Under the pieces are notes generated by a model. It saw only the letters and a list, made by a program, of their open reading frames with translations. It did no database searches and was not told the DNA's origin. A DNA stretch of 43,010 nt from Bacteroidales bacterium (GTDB lineage Bacteria > Bacteroidota > Bacteroidia > Bacteroidales > UBA932): the NCBI GenBank assembly GCA_028686425.1, contig JAQUBZ010000020.1, forward strand, positions 1-43,010, read 5' to 3'. A program made the translations under genes and the position numbers. Position 1 is the first letter of the stretch, and every line of letters starts with the position of its first letter. Below, one piece after another: positions 1-9,024 of the stretch.

Positions 1-74
1 ACTTCCTTTAATTCAAATGATTCATTAATCTCTTGTGGTAATATGTAACTCGTTAACTTTAAATATGGATTCAT
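1..74 (-). mobile_element. 5' end of an IS transposase gene (ISAon1-like, partial)
   Basis: A leftward reading frame opens with ATG at 74 and runs off the window edge after 24 codons. It begins MNPYLKLTSYILPQEI and continues NESFELKE. From memory this resembles the N-terminal region of ISAon1-family transposases, which start with a short leader followed by an 'LP.EI...FEL' segment. A good Bacteroidota -7 box lies just upstream. Only the N-terminus is visible, so the family call is tentative; the start and direction are well supported. Confidence 0.45.
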
Positions 75-84
75 GTTTTTTTTG

Positions 85-92
85 CAAAGTTA
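85..92 (-). promoter_or_regulatory. Bacteroidota -7 box for the leftward transposase-like gene
   Basis: TAACTTTG on the minus strand matches TAnnTTTG and ends 11 bases before the ATG at 74. Confidence 0.5.
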
Positions 93-180
93 AAAACTTT
101 TCCAAACACAGGTTTTTACGGGTGAGCAGGAAAATGTCGCGATAGCGACAAAAGGGGTAGAGATATATACTGCCCATCAG

Positions 181-228
181 GGCACATAAAAAAGGAGCTC
201 GCGAATGCGAACTCCTTTTTTATGTGCC
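181..228 (-). terminator. Terminator hairpin of tRNA-Leu
   Basis: A perfect 17-bp inverted repeat (181-197 with 212-228) encloses a 14-nt loop. Its right arm runs into the last bases of the tRNA-Leu acceptor stem. Read leftward, the inner part gives GGAG...CTCC followed by six T, a classical intrinsic terminator. The AT-rich outer arm extends the pairing further than termination needs. Confidence 0.8.
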
Positions 229-310
229 CGGGACAAGACTCGAACTTGCACGCCTTAAAGCAGGCACCAGCCCCTCAAGCTGGCGTGTCTACCAATTTCA
301 CCACCCGGGC
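225..310 (-). tRNA. tRNA-Leu (anticodon GAG)
   Basis: On the minus strand the 7-bp acceptor stem GCCCGGG/CCCGGGC closes a class II cloverleaf with a long variable arm. The anticodon loop is CTTGAGG and the T loop TTCGAGT. The discriminator is A and CCA is not encoded. It reads CUC/CUU leucine codons and is followed at once by its own terminator hairpin. Confidence 0.95.
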
Positions 311-393
311 AATGAGTGCGCAAATATACAATGTTTTTTCGTATTTTAACAAAAAAAACTCTATCTTAGTAGATATTTTTAGACGTTAAGATT

Positions 394-852
394 ATGATTG
401 AGAAATACCTTAAAGAAATTACCAAGATGGTGCCATCCGCTTTCAGAGAAAAGGGAGACACATTGTATCTGTATGGCAAATTATCACAAAATGATGATAA
501 TGAGATAGATTCATCTATTCTCCTCCCATTGGTAGAGGCCATTAACGCCCGTATTGTGGAAAGTGTAAGCTTCATCACCAATGAAGGACTATTCAAAACA
601 CTGATTGAATGTTCGACCCCGAACATGCTCGGATTTGACATAACATCCGTTTCAGAGCTTGATGTCGATACATTTTTGAAAGGACAATGCGGATACGTGG
701 CAGTCGTCACGGTCAATGAGAATCAGGAAAATCAGTTTGTCGATACCATGTTTGACAAAAATATCGACATAACTCTGCTCGGACACATAACAAAAGGAAG
801 CCTGAGAGTAGATGATAAGTCTTACGGCACCATTAACGAATACATTAATTAG
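394..852 (+). CDS. Stand-alone PurL/AIR-synthase C-terminal-like domain protein
   Basis: A 152-aa soluble protein. The second half, from about residue 63 (ITNEGLFKTLIECS, then NMLGFDI) to DITLLGHITKGSLRVD near the end, resembles the C-terminal ATP-grasp-like lobe (AIRS_C) of phosphoribosylformylglycinamidine synthase PurL and AIR-synthase-related proteins. The N-terminal AIRS lobe and the glutaminase domain of PurL are absent, and tRNA-Leu lies just upstream, so there is no room for a longer form. It is therefore either a dedicated single-domain protein or the surviving tail of a purL-like gene. It lies 15 bp before ubiE and is probably co-transcribed with it. The family resemblance is fairly clear; enzymatic activity is doubtful. 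Confidence 0.6.
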   Translation: MIEKYLKEITKMVPSAFREKGDTLYLYGKLSQNDDNEIDSSILLPLVEAINARIVESVSFITNEGLFKTLIECSTPNMLGFDITSVSELDVDTFLKGQCGYVAVVTVNENQENQFVDTMFDKNIDITLLGHITKGSLRVDDKSYGTINEYIN

Positions 853-867
853 TTGTAAATAAGCCTT

Positions 868-1578
868 ATGTCTGCTACCATCAGTAAAGAGAGCAGTGTC
901 ATTTCCAAGATGTTCAACGATATTGCGGACAAGTACGACCTGCTTAATCATACTCTCTCTTTCGGAATTGACAAACTATGGAGAAAAAAGTTAATCAGGC
1001 AGCTCCGAAAGAGCGGTGCCGTAAACGTTCTCGATCTGGCTTGCGGCACAGGGGATTTGACAATTGCTCTGGCTGAAAACGGCTGTAATGCCACGGGTAT
1101 GGATATTGCCGATAAGATGTTGCTCATTGCAGAGAAAAAGGCCGGCAAAAGGGTGCGGAAGATTAGTCGTCTCCCCTCTTTTCTTAATGGATCGGCAGAA
1201 GATATTCCATTTGAAGAGAGCTCATTCGATGCCGTCACCATCTCTTTCGGTATCAGAAATTTCGACAACAGGGAACAGTGTCTGGAGCAGATCTACAGAG
1301 TAATAAAGCCGGGAGGAGGATTATATATTCTCGAATTCGCCATCCCTGAAAATAAAATCTGGAAGGCACTCTATCTGTTCTACTTTAAGAATATTCTCCC
1401 ATTGATCGGGAGGATGGTCTCGAAAGACCGCTCCGCCTACTCTTACCTGCCGGAATCGGTCATGGGATTTCCTCAATACGAGGCATTTTCAGCCGAACTT
1501 GGCAGTTCTGGATTTAAAGATGTAACTTATGCCAAATGCAGTGGAGGAATTGCATTGTTGTATATTGCTAAAAAATAA
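868..1578 (+). CDS. ubiE: Demethylmenaquinone methyltransferase UbiE/MenG
   Basis: A 236-aa SAM-dependent methyltransferase that performs the last step of menaquinone synthesis, C-methylating demethylmenaquinone. The SAM-binding motif VLDLACGTGDLT is at residues 54-65. The family signatures are the N-terminal MFNDIADKYDLLNHTLS, the central SFGIRNF, and YSYLPESV before the C-terminus. Length is normal. It sits between the PurL-like domain gene (15 bp upstream) and cardiolipin synthase (a few bases downstream), so the three probably form one operon tied to respiratory quinone and membrane lipid supply. An anaerobic Bacteroidales member would use menaquinone for fumarate respiration; that is inference. 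Confidence 0.93.
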   Translation: MSATISKESSVISKMFNDIADKYDLLNHTLSFGIDKLWRKKLIRQLRKSGAVNVLDLACGTGDLTIALAENGCNATGMDIADKMLLIAEKKAGKRVRKISRLPSFLNGSAEDIPFEESSFDAVTISFGIRNFDNREQCLEQIYRVIKPGGGLYILEFAIPENKIWKALYLFYFKNILPLIGRMVSKDRSAYSYLPESVMGFPQYEAFSAELGSSGFKDVTYAKCSGGIALLYIAKK

Positions 1579-1584
1579 TTGATT

Positions 1585-3069
1585 ATGATATCATGGGTAT
1601 TATTTTGGAAAATCTGTTCGATTGCGCTGTATGTTGCCAATATAGCCATAGTCATCTATGTAATAATCAAGCTGATTCTCAAGAAAACAGACCCGATCAA
1701 GACCCTTTCCTGGATTTTAGTATTGATACTCCTCCCCTACATCGGAGTGATTCTCTATCTGTTGCTGGGGCAGAATTATCGTAAGAAAGCTATTTTCAGC
1801 AAGAAAAGATTGGTTGACGAACAAATAAAAAAGCAGATTGCCACCGCACAAATCACCGAGTTCAAGAATCCGGATTCTTTTGTAAAAGAGTTGTATCCTT
1901 ATAGAAAACTCATTTCTCAAAATCTTAACAGCGACTACAGCATTTTGTGCATGAACAAGGAAGTAGAGTTTTTCTTTTCCGGTCGCGATGCCCTTGAAGC
2001 GATGCTTGCCGAAATCGGTAAAGCTACTAAACATATTCATTTACAATCATTTATATTTTTAGACGATACTATCGGCAAAAGATTTAAGGAAGCGTTGATT
2101 CAAAAGGCGGCAAGTGGCGTGGAAGTGAGAATTATAGTTGACGGAGCCGGCATACTTGGTGTCAGGAGACATTTCTTCAATGAAATGAGAGAATCCGGAA
2201 TAGAAGTTCTCGAATTTTCGCCGGTTCATATTTTGATGCCTACTTCTAAAATAAACTATCGCAATCACCGCAAAATACTTGTCATTGACGGAAAAATAGG
2301 ATTTATAGGAGGAATAAATATTGCCGACAGATATTATGACGGAGGTGTCTATCCTGAATGGAGAGATACTCAGATAAAAGTTATCGGAGAATCGGTGTTT
2401 TCCATGCAATCGTGCTTCTTACGTGACAGATTTTTCATCATCAACCGCCACTTGCCGCGCAGAAAGAAATATTATCCGGATTTTGAAATAACCAGACCGA
2501 CAGAGGACAATATCGAACATGCAATTTACTCTCAGACACTCTCTTCCGGCCCCGACAGCGACTGGGCAAGCATAATGCAATGTTATTTTACTCTGATTAC
2601 CAATGCCCACAGTCGTATTTATATCAATACTCCGTACTTCACTCCTTCGGAATCTCTGCTTAATGCCATAAAGATTGCCTCTTTAGGTGGTGTAAGTGTC
2701 AACATAATGATTCCCGAAAGGGCTGATTCGTCCCTGATACACTATTGTTCAATGTCTTATATTAACGATTTGTTAAAGGCCGGTGTCAATGTATATTTGT
2801 TCAAAAACGGATTTAATCACTCCAAATCGATCAGTATTGACGGAGAGCTCTGCATTGTCGGTTCGGCCAACATGGACAACAGAAGCATGATTCAGGACTT
2901 TGAAATCACATCCGTGCTGTATGACGCCGACTGTGCCCTTACAATAGAATCTCAATTTCAAAAAGATCTCTCGAGATGTACAAAAATATCCATTTTAAAA
3001 TGGAAGAAACGCAGTCCATTCCAAAAAGTAAAAGAGGCGGTTGCCCGCCTCGTAAGTCCCTTATTATAA
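1585..3069 (+). CDS. cls: Cardiolipin synthase (phospholipase D family)
   Basis: A 494-aa membrane enzyme condensing phosphatidylglycerol into cardiolipin. The N-terminus holds two hydrophobic helices (about residues 3-27 and 37-57), as in bacterial Cls. Two catalytic HKD motifs follow: HRKILVIDG near residue 228 and HSKSISIDG near residue 411, the second followed by GSANMDNRS. I chose ATG at 1585; a TTG at 1579 directly abuts the ubiE stop and would add only two residues. The gene ends one base from the convergent guaA stop, leaving no room for a terminator between them. Translational coupling to ubiE is likely. Confidence 0.93.
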   Translation: MISWVLFWKICSIALYVANIAIVIYVIIKLILKKTDPIKTLSWILVLILLPYIGVILYLLLGQNYRKKAIFSKKRLVDEQIKKQIATAQITEFKNPDSFVKELYPYRKLISQNLNSDYSILCMNKEVEFFFSGRDALEAMLAEIGKATKHIHLQSFIFLDDTIGKRFKEALIQKAASGVEVRIIVDGAGILGVRRHFFNEMRESGIEVLEFSPVHILMPTSKINYRNHRKILVIDGKIGFIGGINIADRYYDGGVYPEWRDTQIKVIGESVFSMQSCFLRDRFFIINRHLPRRKKYYPDFEITRPTEDNIEHAIYSQTLSSGPDSDWASIMQCYFTLITNAHSRIYINTPYFTPSESLLNAIKIASLGGVSVNIMIPERADSSLIHYCSMSYINDLLKAGVNVYLFKNGFNHSKSISIDGELCIVGSANMDNRSMIQDFEITSVLYDADCALTIESQFQKDLSRCTKISILKWKKRSPFQKVKEAVARLVSPLL

Positions 3070-3070
3070 G

Positions 3071-4645
3071 CTATTCCCACTCAATAGTAGCAGGCGGTTT
3101 GGAAGAGATGTCGTAAACCACTCTGTTTACCCCTTTGACTTTGTTTATTATATCGTTGGACACTTTTGCCAAAAATTCGTAAGGCAGATGGACCCAATCG
3201 GCTGTCATACCGTCAGTTGACGTTACAGCTCTCAAAGCAATCGTATATTCGTATGTCCTCTCGTCCCCCATCACCCCCACACTCTTGACAGGAAGAAGTA
3301 TTGCTCCGGCCTGCCATATAGCATCATACAGATTATCAGCTCTTTGTAATCTATCGGCCGCAGCCTGCAAATCACAAGGATACTCGCGCAGAGAATTGAT
3401 ATATACAGCATCGGCCTCCCTTAAAATATTCAGCTTCTCAATAGTCACTTCCCCTAAAATTCTGATTCCAAGCGAAGGACCGGGGAAAGGATGACGTGAG
3501 ATAAGTTCGTTCTTGATATTCAGAGTACGCCCCACGCGACGAACCTCGTCTTTAAACAAGGAGCGAAGCGGCTCAACTATAGACAAATGCATCCTTTCCG
3601 GAAGACCTCCCACATTGTGGTGAGACTTGATTTTGGAAGAGGGACCGTTGACTGAAACCGATTCGATTACATCCGGATAAATAGTCCCCTGTGCAAGCCA
3701 TTTGGCATTCTCAACCTTCTGAGCTTCTGCATTGAATACATCGATAAAGGTCTTTCCTATGGCCTTGCGCTTTGCCTCAGGGTCTGTAACGCCCGCCAAT
3801 GCTCCGAGAAAAGCCTCCGAGGCATCCACACCTATTACGTTCAGTCCCATATCTTTATAAGATGCCATTACGGAAGTGAATTCATCCTTGCGAAGAAGTC
3901 CGTTATCCACAAATATGCAATGCAGATTGGAGCCGATCGCCTTATTGAGCAGAACGGCGGCAACTGTGGAGTCCACTCCCCCGCTCAACCCCAAAATCAC
4001 TCGGTCCGAACCTATTTTCAGCCTTAAATCGGCAATAGTCGTATCTATAAAAGAGGCTGCAGTCCAATCTCCGCGGCATCCGCAAATCCCAATGACAAAA
4101 TTACTCAACATTTCGGGACCGAACTGCGAATGAAATACTTCCGGATGGAACTGAAATGCGTATGTCTGTTCCCCTTTTATGTGGTATGCAGCATTGACGA
4201 CATCCTCCGTAGAAGCTATAACTTCGGCATTTTCAGGAAGTCGGATAATAGAATCCCCATGAGACATCCACACCTGGGAGTGCTCTGCAATTCCCCTGAA
4301 AATTGGAGAGTCTTTCTCTTTGACTGATATTTTGGCACGACCGTACTCCCTTGTGGAAGAAGCATTTACCGCACCACCGAAATGTTTGGCTATATATTGG
4401 GCTCCATAGCACACCGCAAGAAGCGGAAGTTTTCCCTTTATGGCGGAAAGATCTATCTGCGGAGCATTCGGGTCATTTACTGAAAATGGACTTCCTGAAA
4501 GAATCACCCCCTTTATACTGTCATCAAGAACAGGAACTTTATTGTATGGAAATATTTCGCAATAGACATTCAATTCTCTGACACGACGGCCGATTAATTG
4601 TGTAAATTGCGAACCGAAGTCGAGAATAAGTATTTTTTCTGTCAT
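3071..4645 (-). CDS. guaA: GMP synthase (glutamine-hydrolysing)
   Basis: A 524-aa two-domain amidotransferase converting XMP, ATP and glutamine to GMP. The class I glutaminase domain carries nucleophile Cys79 (LAVCYGAQ) and the His167/Glu169 pair in FQFHPEV. The ATP-pyrophosphatase P-loop SGGVDST is at 221-227. The C-terminal dimerisation domain ends in the diagnostic PATIEWE. Length and domain order are standard. It is transcribed leftward from a -7 box divergent to that of typA and converges with cls with a one-base gap. Confidence 0.97.
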   Translation of the reverse strand: MTEKILILDFGSQFTQLIGRRVRELNVYCEIFPYNKVPVLDDSIKGVILSGSPFSVNDPNAPQIDLSAIKGKLPLLAVCYGAQYIAKHFGGAVNASSTREYGRAKISVKEKDSPIFRGIAEHSQVWMSHGDSIIRLPENAEVIASTEDVVNAAYHIKGEQTYAFQFHPEVFHSQFGPEMLSNFVIGICGCRGDWTAASFIDTTIADLRLKIGSDRVILGLSGGVDSTVAAVLLNKAIGSNLHCIFVDNGLLRKDEFTSVMASYKDMGLNVIGVDASEAFLGALAGVTDPEAKRKAIGKTFIDVFNAEAQKVENAKWLAQGTIYPDVIESVSVNGPSSKIKSHHNVGGLPERMHLSIVEPLRSLFKDEVRRVGRTLNIKNELISRHPFPGPSLGIRILGEVTIEKLNILREADAVYINSLREYPCDLQAAADRLQRADNLYDAIWQAGAILLPVKSVGVMGDERTYEYTIALRAVTSTDGMTADWVHLPYEFLAKVSNDIINKVKGVNRVVYDISSKPPATIEWE

Positions 4646-4673
4646 AATTGTGTATTTATAAATTTTTAAAGTG

Positions 4674-4681
4674 CAAAAATA
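4674..4681 (-). promoter_or_regulatory. -7 box of guaA
   Basis: TATTTTTG on the minus strand matches TAnnTTTG. Its downstream edge is 28 bases from the guaA ATG, and it is divergent to the typA promoter. Confidence 0.5.
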
Positions 4682-4714
4682 TAGAAAAAATGGACACTTT
4701 CCGATTATTATTCA

Positions 4715-4722
4715 TACTTTTG
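4715..4722 (+). promoter_or_regulatory. -7 box of typA, almost on the start codon
   Basis: TACTTTTG ends eight bases before the typA ATG at 4731. With the usual Bacteroidota spacing the transcript would carry only a few leader bases. Confidence 0.55.
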
Positions 4723-4730
4723 CACTCCTT

Positions 4731-6527
4731 ATGCAAAACATTAGAAATATAGCAATTATAGCCCACGTTGACCACGGTAAGACTACTTTGGTCGATAGAA
4801 TGATACTTCAGGCAAAGCTCACACGCGATGTCGAAAAGATGGGCGACCTGATTCTCGACAACAATGATTTGGAGAGAGAGAGAGGTATCACCATTTTGGC
4901 AAAAAATGTATCTGTGCCTTACAAAGGTACCAAAATCAATATTATAGACACTCCGGGGCACGCCGATTTCGGTGGAGAAGTTGAAAGGGTGCTTAACATG
5001 GCAGATGGCGTTCTGCTTCTCGTGGATGCTTTTGAGGGGACAATGCCTCAGACAAGATTTGTCCTCCAGAAAGCGATTGAAATGGGTAAAAAACCTGTTG
5101 TCGTAATCAACAAGGTCGATAAACTCAACTGCCGTCCGGACGAAGTAAACGAAGAGGTATTCGACCTGATGTTTTCTCTGAATGCAACTGAAGACCAGCT
5201 CGATTTCAAGACTGTATATGGTAGTGCGAAACAGGGATGGATGTCCTTGGACTGGAAAAAGCCCACCAATGATATCATCGCCCTTCTCGATACGATAATT
5301 GCAGAAATTCCGGCCCCTGAAGAGAAGCTCGGAACTCCGCAGATGCTTATTTCCTCCCTCGAATACTCCCCTTACGTAGGCCGTATAGCTGTTGGAAGAG
5401 TTACAAGAGGTGAATTGAAGGCGGGAATGCCTGTATCCCTATGCAAAAGATACGATATTATAGAGAAACAGAAGATTAAAGAGCTGATGGTCTTTGAAGG
5501 ACTTGAAAAGAGAAAAGTCGAAAGTGTCAAAAGCGGAGATATATGCGCAGTAGTGGGAATCGAAGGATTTGAGATTGGAGACACGATTGCAGACATCGAA
5601 AACCCTGAACCGCTTCCTCCGATTGCCGTGGATGAACCGACCATGAGCATGCTCTTCACCATCAACGACTCGCCATTTTTCGGTAGAGAAGGTAAATATG
5701 TCACTTCAAGACACTTAAAAGAGAGGCTTGAGCACGAACTCGAAAAAAATCTGGCATTGAGGATTAAACCGGGCAATAGTTCCGATTCGTTTATCGTATA
5801 TGGCCGAGGCGTTCTGCACTTGTCTATTCTGATTGAGACCATGCGCCGTGAAGGATTTGAACTCCAAGTGGGACAGCCTCGCGTACTTGATAAGACAATC
5901 AATGGTCAGAGGTGCGAACCTATTGAATATCTGACGATTGAAGTCCCTGAAGAGTTTGTTGGACGTGCCATCGAGATGTCAACTCGCAGAAAAGCGGCCC
6001 TGATTCACATGGAAACACGCGGAGACCGCACACATCTCGAATTTGAAATCCCTGCACGCGGACTGATGGGGCTAAGAAGCAACCTGCTCACTGCTACACA
6101 AGGGGAAGCCATTGTAGCTCACAGATTTAAGGGATACGAACCATACAAGGGAGATATAGAAAAGAGGACCAACGGATCGCTCGTTGCAATGGAAACCGGA
6201 ATGTCTGTCGCATATGCAATGGATAAACTTCAAGATAGAGGAAGATATTTCATTTTCCCGGGAGAAGAGATTTACGCAGGACAGGTTGTCGGGGAACATA
6301 CACGAGAAAACGACTTGACCATCAATATATGCAAGACCAAGAAGCTGACAAACGTCCGTGCATCTGGTACCGATGAGAAAGCGATGCTCCCTCCTCCAAT
6401 ACAGTTCAGTCTGGAAGAAGCCCTTGAATACATACAGGAAGATGAATTGGTGGAAGTCACACCGAAATCGATGCGAATCCGGAAGATTCTTCTTGACGAA
6501 ACGGCAAGAAAAAGAGCCAGAGGGTAG
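4731..6527 (+). CDS. typA: Ribosome-associated GTPase TypA/BipA
   Basis: A 598-aa translational GTPase of the EF-G/LepA class that binds the ribosome and helps 50S assembly and stress adaptation. GTPase motifs are in order: HVDHGKTT (12-19), [15 protein letters not shown] and NKVD. The TypA-specific C-terminal part follows, with [19 protein letters not shown] and ARGLMGLRS. The reading frame stays open upstream to a GTG at 4671, but the family begins [14 protein letters not shown] and the promoter lies inside that extension, so ATG 4731 is the start. It is divergent from guaA and followed by DUF177-rpmF with its own promoter. Confidence 0.97.
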   Translation: MQNIRNIAIIAHVDHGKTTLVDRMILQAKLTRDVEKMGDLILDNNDLERERGITILAKNVSVPYKGTKINIIDTPGHADFGGEVERVLNMADGVLLLVDAFEGTMPQTRFVLQKAIEMGKKPVVVINKVDKLNCRPDEVNEEVFDLMFSLNATEDQLDFKTVYGSAKQGWMSLDWKKPTNDIIALLDTIIAEIPAPEEKLGTPQMLISSLEYSPYVGRIAVGRVTRGELKAGMPVSLCKRYDIIEKQKIKELMVFEGLEKRKVESVKSGDICAVVGIEGFEIGDTIADIENPEPLPPIAVDEPTMSMLFTINDSPFFGREGKYVTSRHLKERLEHELEKNLALRIKPGNSSDSFIVYGRGVLHLSILIETMRREGFELQVGQPRVLDKTINGQRCEPIEYLTIEVPEEFVGRAIEMSTRRKAALIHMETRGDRTHLEFEIPARGLMGLRSNLLTATQGEAIVAHRFKGYEPYKGDIEKRTNGSLVAMETGMSVAYAMDKLQDRGRYFIFPGEEIYAGQVVGEHTRENDLTINICKTKKLTNVRASGTDEKAMLPPPIQFSLEEALEYIQEDELVEVTPKSMRIRKILLDETARKRARG

Positions 6528-6546
6528 AAGTTTTAAAAATAATTGC

Positions 6547-6554
6547 TATATTTG
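6547..6554 (+). promoter_or_regulatory. -7 box of DUF177-rpmF
   Basis: TATATTTG matches TAnnTTTG. It lies just after the typA stop and 16 bases before the ATG at 6571. Confidence 0.5.
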
Positions 6555-6570
6555 CAGCCCATTTTGCAAT

Positions 6571-7098
6571 ATGGATAAAAAACAAAATAGTATTATCATT
6601 CCGATTAAAGGACTTGCTTGTGGCAGACATTGTTTTGATTTCATTGTCAATGGAGAGTTCTTTTCAGAATTTGGCAATAGTCAGATTAAGGATGCCCATT
6701 GTGAGGTAGTAATTGAGGCAGAGAAGAATACGTCCTATATGGGGATTGACTGCAGAATTGACGGAAAGGTGATTGTAGAGTGTGACAGGTGTCTTGAAGA
6801 CCTTGTTATTCCCATAGATATTGACAGAGCACTTTCGGTGAAGTTTGCAAAAGAGAGCGAAGAAAGTGATGATGACGATATTATGATACTTGACGAAAGA
6901 GATGCAGATCTTGATTTGAACCAATTTGTTTATGATTATATCTGTCTCGCCGTCCCTTTGCAGAAGATTCACCCGGATGGAGAGTGTGACATAGAGATGA
7001 TAAAGAGAATTGCCGGGGAAGATAAGACTAAAGGACAAAATGGAGATGATACTCCTTTTAGTAATTTGAAAGATTTATTGAATAATAAAAACAATTAA
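6571..7098 (+). CDS. DUF177 (YceD-like) protein
   Basis: A 175-aa acidic soluble protein of the DUF177/YceD family, known in bacteria and plastids to be linked to 23S rRNA accumulation and nearly always located just before rpmF. Visible marks are CxxC in VIVECDRCLEDL, an acidic linker, then the conserved block near LDLNQFVYDYICLAVPLQKIHP. I chose ATG 6571 because it follows a promoter; an upstream extension overlapping typA is not credible. It sits 11 bp before rpmF and is almost certainly co-transcribed with it. The exact function is not established. Confidence 0.85.
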   Translation: MDKKQNSIIIPIKGLACGRHCFDFIVNGEFFSEFGNSQIKDAHCEVVIEAEKNTSYMGIDCRIDGKVIVECDRCLEDLVIPIDIDRALSVKFAKESEESDDDDIMILDERDADLDLNQFVYDYICLAVPLQKIHPDGECDIEMIKRIAGEDKTKGQNGDDTPFSNLKDLLNNKNN

Positions 7099-7109
7099 AA
7101 TATTTAGAA

Positions 7110-7292
7110 ATGGCACATCCGAAACACAAGATCTCTAAACAACGCAGAGATAAAAGAAGAACACACGACAAAGCCGTTGTCCCGACTTTGGCTACTTGCT
7201 CAAATTGTGGCGCAACTGTAATGTATCACCACGTATGCCCTGAATGCGGGTATTATCGTGGACGTCAAATTATCGACAAGACTAATGCGTAG
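7110..7292 (+). CDS. rpmF: 50S ribosomal protein L32
   Basis: A 60-aa basic ribosomal protein starting MAHPKHKISKQRRDKRR. It keeps a zinc ribbon with two Cys pairs, CSNC and CPEC, so this is the zinc-binding (C+) form. It is co-transcribed with DUF177. In many bacteria the fatty-acid genes plsX-fabH follow; here the operon instead ends at a terminator and tRNA-Arg. Confidence 0.97.
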   Translation: MAHPKHKISKQRRDKRRTHDKAVVPTLATCSNCGATVMYHHVCPECGYYRGRQIIDKTNA

Positions 7293-7314
7293 TTAAGATA
7301 ATTGCAAAATACAG

Positions 7315-7342
7315 ATTACCGGGAGAGATTTCTCTCGGTAAT
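7315..7342 (+). terminator. Probable terminator of DUF177-rpmF
   Basis: Nearly perfect hairpin ATTACCGGGAGA/TCTCTCGGTAAT with a G-T wobble, followed by a short T-rich tail, 22 bp after the rpmF stop. Confidence 0.6.
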
Positions 7343-7356
7343 TTTGTAAAACAGTG

Positions 7357-7428
7357 GCCCCTGTAGTTCAACGGATAGAACGGAAGTTTCCTAAACTTTA
7401 GATGGCAGTTCGATTCTGCCCGGGGGTA
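7357..7428 (+). tRNA. tRNA-Arg (anticodon CCT)
   Basis: Seven-bp acceptor GCCCCTG/CGGGGGT (two G-T wobbles), D stem GTTC/GAAC, anticodon loop TTCCTAA on stem GAAGT/ACTTT, T arm GGCAG TTCGATT CTGCC. It reads AGG. No CCA is encoded; discriminator is A. The 3' side is where the accessory block begins, consistent with tRNA genes as integration targets. Confidence 0.95.
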
Positions 7429-7435
7429 CTACCTA

Positions 7436-7495
7436 TGACCCCATCAGCCTCCGGCAGCTTCCCTCAGGGAAGCAATTTCACGCACTCCCGGCCTT
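7436..7495. repeat. 60-bp direct repeat, copy 1
   Basis: Identical to 7636-7695, exactly 200 bp apart. The unit contains a hairpin GCTTCCCTCAGGGAAGC. It starts eight bases after tRNA-Arg. The sequence between the copies (7496-7635) holds no convincing gene. Confidence 0.9.
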
Positions 7496-7635
7496 GCCGT
7501 GTTCTGAATTACTTTCTTTTATTTACGATTGTAAGTTGCTGTGGTTCAGTGCGTTGAAATGTGGTCATTTGCATTTCCGGCTCCATTCAAAACATACGGC
7601 CTCCGTGCGGTCCGCTGATGCGGACTTCCTATTTC

Positions 7636-7695
7636 TGACCCCATCAGCCTCCGGCAGCTTCCCTCAGGGAAGCAATTTCACGCACTCCCGGCCTT
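7636..7695. repeat. 60-bp direct repeat, copy 2
   Basis: Second exact copy of the unit at 7436-7495, ending 16 bp before the stop of the DUF4143 ATPase gene. No copy is seen on the far side of that gene. Confidence 0.9.
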
Positions 7696-7711
7696 ATAAG
7701 ACACACTTTCT

Positions 7712-9004
7712 TCAGTCTTTTAGACAAGCCAATGGAATAACTTTTACACCATCAGGACGAGTATAGGCCATTTGCCCTCCAGTCATGACAATAAGCAAGT
7801 CTGGTTCACGCAGAGGAACTTGCTTCTCTTCTTTATTATGCTCTTGAATGAGTCTTTTGATTTTTAATAGGTGATTGGCACCATCTTCAATATCTCGACT
7901 GCCAAGTTTGCATTCGATAAGCGCATAACGTCCATCTGCAAGGTGTAGTACAAGGTCGGACTCCAATCCATATCTATCGCGATAGTATGATAGGTGACTA
8001 TCGAAGTCTGCTGTGTATGCTCTGAGATCTCTTGCACACATCTGCTCGAAGATAAACCCAAAAGTCTTCAATTGCATTTCCAAAACAGTTGCGTTCAATC
8101 CCATTGCTGCAACAGCGATGGAAGGGTCGGTAAAGCATCGTTTGGGGGCACTCCGGATAGCAGTTTTGCTTCTAATGGACGGGCACCAAGCGTCAATATC
8201 TTGTATCACGAACAGTTTCTCTAAAGCTGCTACATAGTTATCAAAGGTATCCATGGAAATAGAGACATCTCCTGATGTAGTTAAATCTGAGAGAATATTG
8301 CTTTTATTTGCCAATGTGCTTATGTTTCTGGCGTATGATCTCAATAATAATCTGGCAACTTTTGGATTTCTTTGTTTTCCGTCAACTGCAGAAATGTCAT
8401 TGTCACATACGCTATTAACATAGTCCCTTGCAATTAGCATACATGCCTTTTCTCCCATTTTTATGGTGACAGGCCATCCACCTCGGCAAGCCACTCGTAT
8501 TAGCTCAGGAATAGTCAGTTTGCTATCGGAGCCATCAATATTGTAGTCAGGATTGCTAAATAGTTCGTGAATTGAGACCGCACCAGATGAATCCAACGAC
8601 TCCCATAAGCTCATAGGATACATCTTCATTCGTGTAATGCGCCCTGTTCCTGTATGGTGTATTTTAGTTTTATCAACAGTATTACTTCCAGTCAAGATAT
8701 ATTGTCCGGGTATTCCCCCAGTATTGTCTACGGCTGTACGCACAGCGTCCCATAATGTCGGAGCATCTTGCCATTCATCTATCAGCCTAGGCTTATCTCC
8801 TTTCAGCAGAAGTGAAGGCATTGTATTGGCTGTACTGATATATTCGTCGGCCTTATCCGGGTCCTGCATCTTAATAATACTCTTTGAATGCTGTTCAGCA
8901 GTGGTGGTCTTGCCTGTCCACTTAGGCCCTTCAATAAGTATTGCACCAAAAGCTTCAAGCCTTTCTTGCAACATTGCATCCGCTATTCTTTCTAAGTATT
9001 TCAT
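7712..9004 (-). CDS. AAA ATPase with C-terminal DUF4143 domain
   Basis: A 430-aa protein of the large prokaryotic ATPase/DUF4143 family. The N-terminal AAA part shows Walker A GPKWTGKT (about residues 26-33), Walker B PRLIDEW and a sensor-like ILTGSNT. The C-terminal half carries an ESDLVLHLADGRYALIECK segment with the E-x-D...E-x-K spacing of PD-(D/E)XK nuclease-like folds. These genes are variable, often mobile and have no settled role. I chose ATG 9004 because a GTG at 9025 lies inside the promoter box. It is a single-gene unit between tRNA-Arg/repeats and bcp, unlike the conserved genes on either side. Confidence 0.85.
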   Translation of the reverse strand: MKYLERIADAMLQERLEAFGAILIEGPKWTGKTTTAEQHSKSIIKMQDPDKADEYISTANTMPSLLLKGDKPRLIDEWQDAPTLWDAVRTAVDNTGGIPGQYILTGSNTVDKTKIHHTGTGRITRMKMYPMSLWESLDSSGAVSIHELFSNPDYNIDGSDSKLTIPELIRVACRGGWPVTIKMGEKACMLIARDYVNSVCDNDISAVDGKQRNPKVARLLLRSYARNISTLANKSNILSDLTTSGDVSISMDTFDNYVAALEKLFVIQDIDAWCPSIRSKTAIRSAPKRCFTDPSIAVAAMGLNATVLEMQLKTFGFIFEQMCARDLRAYTADFDSHLSYYRDRYGLESDLVLHLADGRYALIECKLGSRDIEDGANHLLKIKRLIQEHNKEEKQVPLREPDLLIVMTGGQMAYTRPDGVKVIPLACLKD

Positions 9005-9024
9005 ACCATATATATTTATGTGCA

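Noticed and set aside
4671-4730. A 20-residue N-terminal extension of TypA from GTG 4671
   Set aside because: The promoter box lies within it, and the family starts at MQNIRNIAI.
7494-7766. Rightward 90-codon frame across the 60-bp repeats
   Set aside because: It is mostly repeat and antisense to the end of the DUF4143 gene.
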